Positions 55,101 through 58,828 of a stretch of 58,828 bases of DNA are shown here, piece after piece; within the stretch, counting starts at the first letter, position 1, and every line of letters begins with the position of its first letter. The position numbers and the translations under genes are program-made. The stretch spans positions 1 through 58,828 of the forward strand of contig OMOD01000129.1 of the NCBI GenBank assembly GCA_900290255.1, written 5' to 3'. The notes beneath the pieces were generated by a model, which made no database searches, was not told where the DNA came from, and saw only the letters and a list, made by a program, of their open reading frames with translations. Source of the stretch: Candidatus Sulfotelmatobacter kueseliae (GTDB lineage Bacteria; Acidobacteriota; Terriglobia; Terriglobales; Acidobacteriaceae).

Positions 55101-55112
55101 GGCCGGTCGTAA
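52104..55112 (+). CDS. uvrA: Excinuclease ABC subunit A with a repeat-encoded insertion
   Basis: Damage-sensing ATPase of nucleotide excision repair, 1002 residues from ATG 52104 (ATG 52089 and GTG 52068 are alternatives). Two ABC cassettes: Walker A TGVSGSGKSSLAFDTIYAEG and TGVSGSGKSTLLHQVL; signatures LSGGEAQRIQLA and LSGGEAQRMKLA. Zinc modules CKHCNLRY...CPRC and CEMCQGDG...CEEC. Residues about 177-190 (SPPSRKEREKGGAP) are translated from a dispersed hairpin (52632-52673); a second odd stretch, EGRSDSRSGSARPP, lies near 290. Confidence 0.95.
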   Translation: MHTESIVVRGARVHNLKNIDFEVPHNQLTVVTGVSGSGKSSLAFDTIYAEGQRRYVESLSAYARQFLERIEKPDADSIDGIAPAVAIRQKNTTRNPRSTVATATEIYDYLRLLFARVGRTYCAKCGREVKKDTVDEVADTILALDPETRLQVLFPVQRAGMPQITDRDERSMKSKKSPPSRKEREKGGAPATTLSDALKTRLFDLRKAGFNRLCQAGQVFEFSTPESLLDIHFDQPVFVLVDRLSVSAAARSRIVDAIETAYREAGEVIFEIAPRDGDAEAASEGRSDSRSGSARPPLRFAQRFECKHCNLRYEEPEPRLFSFNNPYGACPRCQGFGNTIDFDLDLVIPDKMKTLAGGAIEPWTKPKYRTLFTDLKRFAKQAGIPLDVPWAELEKGHRNLVLNGEGRFFGVRGFFHHLERKKYKLHVRVFLSRYRGYSLCSECNGARLRMEARQVKINGRNLCEICALTVEDAFRFFSEFELTAQEKDIAERLLEEIRERLRFLNEVGLEYLTLDRLSSTLSGGEAQRIQLATSLGSRLVGTLYVLDEPSIGLHPRDTHRLIKILHDLRNLGNTILVVEHDPDIMQAADRILDLGPGAGENGGKLVAAGTYDEIARDPASLTGRYLAHDLRIPVPTTRRKPGARQIMLRGVRANNLKGVDISIPLGVIVAITGVSGSGKSTLLHQVLYRALAQAKQQSSSGAGGPAASWESLSGDQFIDEVVLVDQSPIGRTPRSNPVTYIKAFDAIRELFSSLPESKKRGFTAGHFSFNIPGGRCEMCQGDGTVTVEMQFLADVELICEECKGTRYKPQVLEVRYRGKNIHEVLNLTVKEALKFFAEVHKVTEKLRPLEEVGLGYLRLGQSATTLSGGEAQRMKLAAHLQPAARETGRSNRSGDASPRQRVLYIFDEPTTGLHFDDVSKLLAAFRRLIEAGGSILVIEHNLEVIKTADWVIDLGPEGGNRGGRVVGVGPPEAIAKQPGSYTGKYLARILNGNGNARSNGRS
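52632..52673. repeat. Hairpin element in frame within uvrA
   Basis: CCCCACCCTCTCGC pairs with GCGAGAAGGGTGGGG (one bulged base) around AAAGAAC, then GCACCCG. Same family as 26529-26574, 31543-31586 and 32147-32186. The uvrA frame is kept. Confidence 0.88.
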
Positions 55113-56520
55113 ACTGCTAACTGGCGGGATCTTAATCGCCGGGCTGGCAGTTGCCGCTCTGGCGTGTACTTTCGCCGCTTCGGTTGCGGACCAGACGGAC
55201 TCGCAATCACCTTCCCAGTCTGCCTCACAACCCACAAGCCAGCCGCAGGCCGAAGGCTCCTCTTCCAGCAAACCGCATCAAAAAGCAGCGAACTCCACTC
55301 ACCACGTCCAAGTGGAAGAGGAAGTCCCTCCGTCGCCGGAGCTCACCAAGGCGGAAGCGCTCATTCAGAAGCAGGACTACGCCGCGGCGGAAATGCTGTT
55401 GCACAAGGCGATCGAGGCTGATCCGGCGAGCTATGTGGCGTGGTTCGATCTCGGCTTCGTGGAAAACAAGCTGGGCAAGACTGACGATTCGATTGCCGCG
55501 TATCGCAAGTCGGTGGCCGCAAAGCCGGATGTATTTGAATCGAACCTGAATCTGGGGATTCAGCTGGCCAAGACCGGTCAGCCGGATGCTGAGCAATTCC
55601 TGCGCGCCGCGACCCAGCTCAAGCCAACCGATCACCCAGCCGAAGGGCAAGAGCGCGCCTGGCTTTCGCTGGCTCACGTGCTCGAAGCGACCAGGCCGGA
55701 AGAGGCCGTTGCCGCTTATCGCCAAGCGGCAACTTTGCAACCGAAGGACCCTGAACCGCACCTCGCCGCCGGAATGATTCTGGAAAAGCAAGAGAAGTTC
55801 GCCGATGCAGTCGACGAATATAAACAGGCGCTTGCGCTCGATCCAGCGTCAGACGCACTGACCGGGCTGGCGAATATTTACATGCGCGGGCGGCGCTTCC
55901 CGGAAGCCGCGGAATATCTGCGCAGACTGGTGGCTTTGCATCCGGAGCAGGCCGCGGCGCACGTTCAGTTGGGCCGAGTCCTGGCGGCGGAGGACAAGAA
56001 CGACGCGGCCATTGTCGAACTGCAGATGGGCGCGAAGCTGGCCCCAGGGGACGAGTCGATCCAGCGCGACCTGGCTGAGCTTTATGTCACCGCGGGAAAG
56101 AACGATGAAGCCGAAGCTACGTATCGCGCGCTGCTGGCGGCGCATCCTGGCGATGCAGACCTGCACCGCAGTCTGGGCCAGAGTCTGCTTCGAGAGAGGG
56201 AATACGCCGAAGCGGAGCAAGAATTTCTGACCACGGTAAAACTCAATCCCGATCAGGGCGAGGCTTATGGCGACCTCGCCTTCGCGGCCAACGGGAACCA
56301 TGACTACGTTCTGATAATCAAGGCTGCCGACGCACGGCTGAAATTTCTGCCCGAGGATCCCAGAATGTACTTCTTGCGGGCCACAGCTTACGATCAACTC
56401 AAAGACACCAAGCAGGCCGCGGCCAATTATCACCTCTTCCTCAACACGGCCAACGGGAAGTATCCTGATCAAGAGTGGCAAGCAAGACATCGGCTGATCG
56501 CCATCGAGCCAAAGAAATAG
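55099..56520 (+). CDS. Exported tetratricopeptide-repeat protein
   Basis: A 473-residue protein overlapping the uvrA end by 14 bases (an earlier ATG at 55075 gives a longer overlap). Leader MAGRKLLTGGILIAGLAVAA, a Ser/Gln-rich stretch, then a chain of about eight or nine TPRs (for example AALLHK-like YVAWFDLGFVENKLGKTDDS, AHVQLGRVLAAEDKNDAAIV). A scaffold for protein contacts in the envelope. Two secreted helical proteins follow in the same direction. Confidence 0.85.
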   Translation: MAGRKLLTGGILIAGLAVAALACTFAASVADQTDSQSPSQSASQPTSQPQAEGSSSSKPHQKAANSTHHVQVEEEVPPSPELTKAEALIQKQDYAAAEMLLHKAIEADPASYVAWFDLGFVENKLGKTDDSIAAYRKSVAAKPDVFESNLNLGIQLAKTGQPDAEQFLRAATQLKPTDHPAEGQERAWLSLAHVLEATRPEEAVAAYRQAATLQPKDPEPHLAAGMILEKQEKFADAVDEYKQALALDPASDALTGLANIYMRGRRFPEAAEYLRRLVALHPEQAAAHVQLGRVLAAEDKNDAAIVELQMGAKLAPGDESIQRDLAELYVTAGKNDEAEATYRALLAAHPGDADLHRSLGQSLLREREYAEAEQEFLTTVKLNPDQGEAYGDLAFAANGNHDYVLIIKAADARLKFLPEDPRMYFLRATAYDQLKDTKQAAANYHLFLNTANGKYPDQEWQARHRLIAIEPKK

Positions 56521-56534
56521 TCGGGGATCGGATT

Positions 56535-57002
56535 ATGTCTGTGGGGCGTTTCCCATTTCGATTGTGCCGCGCCCTCGTTTGGCTGGCAGTCGTAGCCGCC
56601 CTGAGCGCGAGCGCGCTGCCCGGCAGCGCGCCTACAGTTGAAGAGTTAAAGGCGCGACTCTCGTCGACCGGCATCGGCGACCGTCCGCACCTCTGTGTGC
56701 AAATTGCCCAGCAGCAGCTGGCCGCGGCTGACAAATTGTACGCCGGGGCTGAGGTTGAAAAGGCGCAGACCGCGCTGAGCGACGTGGTCGCATATTCGGA
56801 ACTGGCCCGCGACTACGCGATTCAGTCGCACAAGCGGGAGAAACAGACGGAGATTGCCGTGCGCGGGATGATCCGCAAGCTGACCGAGATCGTGCATTCG
56901 TTGGGTCAGGCCGATCAGCCTCCGGTGCGGGACGCCATCAGTCGGCTGCAACACGTACGCGACGACCTGTTGGCCGCAATGTTTCCGAAAGGCGCAAAAT
57001 GA
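56535..57002 (+). CDS. Secreted helical protein of unknown function
   Basis: A 155-residue protein with a signal peptide (ending LPGSA). The rest is helical (CVQIAQQQLAAADKLYAGAE, TEIAVRGMIRKLTEIVHSLG) and unlike a family I can name. It overlaps the next gene by ATGA and probably belongs to a three-gene unit with the TPR protein. Confidence 0.65.
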   Translation: MSVGRFPFRLCRALVWLAVVAALSASALPGSAPTVEELKARLSSTGIGDRPHLCVQIAQQQLAAADKLYAGAEVEKAQTALSDVVAYSELARDYAIQSHKREKQTEIAVRGMIRKLTEIVHSLGQADQPPVRDAISRLQHVRDDLLAAMFPKGAK

Positions 57003-57571
57003 CCGCCTTGAAGCTCAGTTGGTGTGTCGGGGTTGTTCTGCTGCTGGCCGCCGGGTCTCGCGTGATGGCTCAGCGCCACCGTGATCCGCTGACGCAGCCC
57101 GAAATTGACCAGATTCGCGACGCCAGCTGGGAGCCGCGGGAACGGCTGAAGCTGTATGTCGAATTCGCCCGCGTCCGGCTGGTAAAACTGGAACAGATGC
57201 GGGCCGACCCCAAGACCAAGGATCGCGCCAAGCAGACGCACGATTTGCTCGACGACTTTCAACTGCTCTACGACGAGCTCAATGACAACATTGAGACTTA
57301 TGTAGATCGCAAAGATGACATTCGCAAGCCGCTGAAGCTGATCGTTGAGGCGGATACGGAATTTCGGGCCAAGCTGCTCGCGCTGAAGGATGCCGCCGGC
57401 GTCAAGCCAGAGGAAAGCCGGCAATACGAGTTCGTCCTGACCAACGCGTTGGAGACGATGGACACATCGTCGGAAGATCACAAGAAACTGCTCGCCGACC
57501 AGGATGACGCAGCCAAGCACAAGAAGCTGAACGCGAGTTCGAGCGCCAAGAGCGAGGCAAAGCCGGAGTAG
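56999..57571 (+). CDS. Secreted helical protein of unknown function
   Basis: A 190-residue protein with a signal peptide (ending VMAQ) and long charged helices (REPRERLKLYVEFARVRLVK-like blocks). The C-terminus is low-complexity (NASSSAKSEAKPE). It resembles the preceding gene in style; the pair may work together with the TPR protein. No motif gives a function. Confidence 0.65.
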   Translation: MTALKLSWCVGVVLLLAAGSRVMAQRHRDPLTQPEIDQIRDASWEPRERLKLYVEFARVRLVKLEQMRADPKTKDRAKQTHDLLDDFQLLYDELNDNIETYVDRKDDIRKPLKLIVEADTEFRAKLLALKDAAGVKPEESRQYEFVLTNALETMDTSSEDHKKLLADQDDAAKHKKLNASSSAKSEAKPE

Positions 57572-57577
57572 CACCGG

Positions 57578-57676
57578 ACGTCAGACGTCGGACCTCGGAC
57601 CCAGGGGAAGCAGGATGATCCGAAGCCGGATGGCTGAAGTCTGAGGTCTGATGTCCGCGGTCTGAGGTCCGAGGTC
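57578..57676. repeat. Inverted/tandem TCTGAGGTCCGAGG-type tract
   Basis: Left part GACGTCAGACGTCGGACCTC and right part TCTGATGTCCGCGGTCTGAG with further units pair partly. The units match those inside copA (11668-11712). It ends about 25 bases before the next start. Confidence 0.65.
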
Positions 57677-57686
57677 AGGTTCGTGC

Positions 57687-57692
57687 TACCCT
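57687..57692 (+). promoter_or_regulatory. Extended -10 box of the SprT-like gene
   Basis: TGCTACCCT, 10 bases before GTG 57702, so the mRNA may be nearly leaderless. The same 14-mer is found at 7080-7093. Confidence 0.35.
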
Positions 57693-57701
57693 GCCCTCAC
57701 C

Positions 57702-58388
57702 GTGCGCGAAGGCCTGTTCGAAATCTTCCAGGAAACTTACCACGAACTGCGCCCCGGGACTTCCCTGCCCGAGCTGAAGATCGAATTCTTCGCCTTTGCC
57801 AACGTCAACAACACCATCCGGCTGCGCAATGGCCGGCTGTTGGTTCGGCTTTCGGATTTGCTGGAAGGCGCGCCGGAAGCGGTTTTGCGGGCCATCGCCC
57901 ACATCCTGCTGGCCAAGATGTACCGCCGCCCGATTGATCGCGGGCAGGCGGCACGGTATCGCAAGTATGTCGCGAGCCACGAGATCGTGCGCAAGGCGCA
58001 CCTAGTCCGGCAGATCCGCGGACGCAAGCGGCTGCGTTCTGCGCGCGGGCATTTCTACGATCTGGACGCGGTCTTTGAGGAATTGAACACGCGCTTCTTT
58101 CATGGGCTGATGGCGCGTCCGCGCATGAGTTGGAGCCAAACCAAGACGCGCCGCATTCTGGGCCACTACGATCCCGCGCACAACGCGATCATCATCAGCC
58201 GCATTTTCGACCTCAACGCTGTGCCGAAGTATGTGCTGGAGTACATCGTCTACCACGAGATGCTGCACCTGAAGCATCCGGTAAAACTGCGCGGGAGCCG
58301 GAGATGCGTGCACTCGGCCGAGTTCCAGGCGGAGGAGAAGCTGTTTCCCCGCGCGACCGAGGCGAGTGCGTTTCTGAAGGAGTTGTGA
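57702..58388 (+). CDS. SprT/YgjP-like zinc metallopeptidase
   Basis: A 228-residue cytoplasmic protein with the zinc motif VYHEMLHLKHP (HExxH) and a downstream RCVHSAEFQAEEKLFP that would give the third ligand. The N-terminal half (DLLEGAPEAVLRAIAHILLA) is typical of this group too. Start GTG 57702. SprT-domain proteins can act on DNA-protein crosslinks; that function is not shown for this subfamily. Confidence 0.8.
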   Translation: MREGLFEIFQETYHELRPGTSLPELKIEFFAFANVNNTIRLRNGRLLVRLSDLLEGAPEAVLRAIAHILLAKMYRRPIDRGQAARYRKYVASHEIVRKAHLVRQIRGRKRLRSARGHFYDLDAVFEELNTRFFHGLMARPRMSWSQTKTRRILGHYDPAHNAIIISRIFDLNAVPKYVLEYIVYHEMLHLKHPVKLRGSRRCVHSAEFQAEEKLFPRATEASAFLKEL

Positions 58389-58452
58389 GGGTAACGCTGA
58401 TTACAACAGTAACGCCGTACCACAATGCGTTCTGCCGCATAATCATGAAGAT

Positions 58453-58815
58453 ATGTCTCTTCCTTCCCGCGAGCGGCGGCTGAATTCGACGCGAATCGTA
58501 CTTGTGTCAATTATTGCGGCATTCGTAACGGTCACCGCCGCGCCTGGCCAGCAGGCCTCGGCTTCGGGTGCGATCCGGGCGGAATTGCTCGCGCAGCTTC
58601 GTTCGGATGATGCTGAGGTGAGAATGGAGGCCTTCAAACAGTTACGCTCTGATCCCACCGCCCTTCGCGATCCCAAAGTCAAAGCTGCGTTGATCAGCCT
58701 ATTGGATCGCGAAAATCGCGAGCCGGTATTCGGCGAAGAAGAAGACTATGCAGACTACACTAGCTGGCTTCTGATTATCCGGTTGCTTCAGCAACCCCCA
58801 ATCGGTTGTGGTTGA
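58453..58815 (+). CDS. HEAT-like secreted ORF, possibly cut by a frameshift near the window edge
   Basis: A 120-residue ORF with a signal peptide (ending APGQQA) and a HEAT-like start (LLAQLRSDDAEVRMEAFKQL). After DYADYTSWLLIIRLLQQ it ends in a short unlike tail (PPIGCG). Another frame reads NPQSVVVEV to the window end, so an indel near 58785-58800 is possible. The window stops 13 bases later and this cannot be decided here. Confidence 0.5.
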   Translation: MSLPSRERRLNSTRIVLVSIIAAFVTVTAAPGQQASASGAIRAELLAQLRSDDAEVRMEAFKQLRSDPTALRDPKVKAALISLLDRENREPVFGEEEDYADYTSWLLIIRLLQQPPIGCG

Positions 58816-58828
58816 GGTCTCGAGCTCC

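Overview
The window is a chromosomal segment of a GC-rich, aerobic, Gram-negative soil-type bacterium. The most economical reading is an acidobacterium of the Koribacter/Terriglobales kind. This is inferred from the secreted and lipoprotein-rich gene set, the dnaX-ybaB-recR order, HemQ together with a caa3/aa3-type oxidase, and many small palindromic repeats between and inside genes. I could not run a phylogeny, so the placement is an inference.

Layout. 1-9.2 kb: a small basic ORF, a secreted trypsin-like protease, a receiver-PilZ-PilZ protein, a NiCoT-type metal transporter, a cNMP-fold protein, a GHL15-like secreted protein and a large M13 peptidase. 9.5-10.6 kb: a tRNA-Arg gene with an internal 26-bp tandem duplication and a second copy of its 3' end, then a small secreted protein interrupted by an in-frame TAG. 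11-14.6 kb: copper handling (HMA-like protein, CopA-type ATPase) and a TlpA-type thioredoxin lipoprotein. 14.6-19 kb: glycosyltransferase, secreted protein, two tandem PTPS/QueD-family genes, folE and an SDR, a set that could make a reduced pterin or a queuosine precursor. 19-24.4 kb: DinB-like protein, rhomboid protease, truB, bifunctional nuclease, miaB. 24.4-26.5 kb: an ArsR-led operon with two SRPBCC proteins and a visible operator/promoter. 26.6-31.4 kb: pdxT and pdxS (vitamin B6) split by a membrane protein, a toxin remnant, a tRNA-like gene and an unknown helical protein. 32.2-37.6 kb: cytochrome c oxidase operon with two subunit III genes. 37.6-45.4 kb: SIS protein, hydrolases, serine hydrolase, hemQ, a frameshifted AhpD-like gene and an alkyltransferase-like protein. 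45.7-49.6 kb: STAS protein, dnaX-ybaB-recR and a probable structured RNA with terminator. 49.7-58.8 kb: nuclease-fold protein, CHAD-HD fusion, uvrA, TPR and secreted proteins, an SprT-like peptidase and a HEAT-like ORF at the window edge.

The feature that stands out is the repeat landscape. At least three designs of short inverted repeat recur. Some lie between genes, often directly before a start codon. Others sit in frame inside conserved genes (miaB, uvrA, truB, copA), where they add linker peptides. Stem sequences differ between copies while pairing is kept. Several genes are broken or odd (tRNA-Arg, a second tRNA, a TAG-interrupted secreted protein, AhpD, ParE remnant). These are either real decay or assembly faults and need read-level checking.
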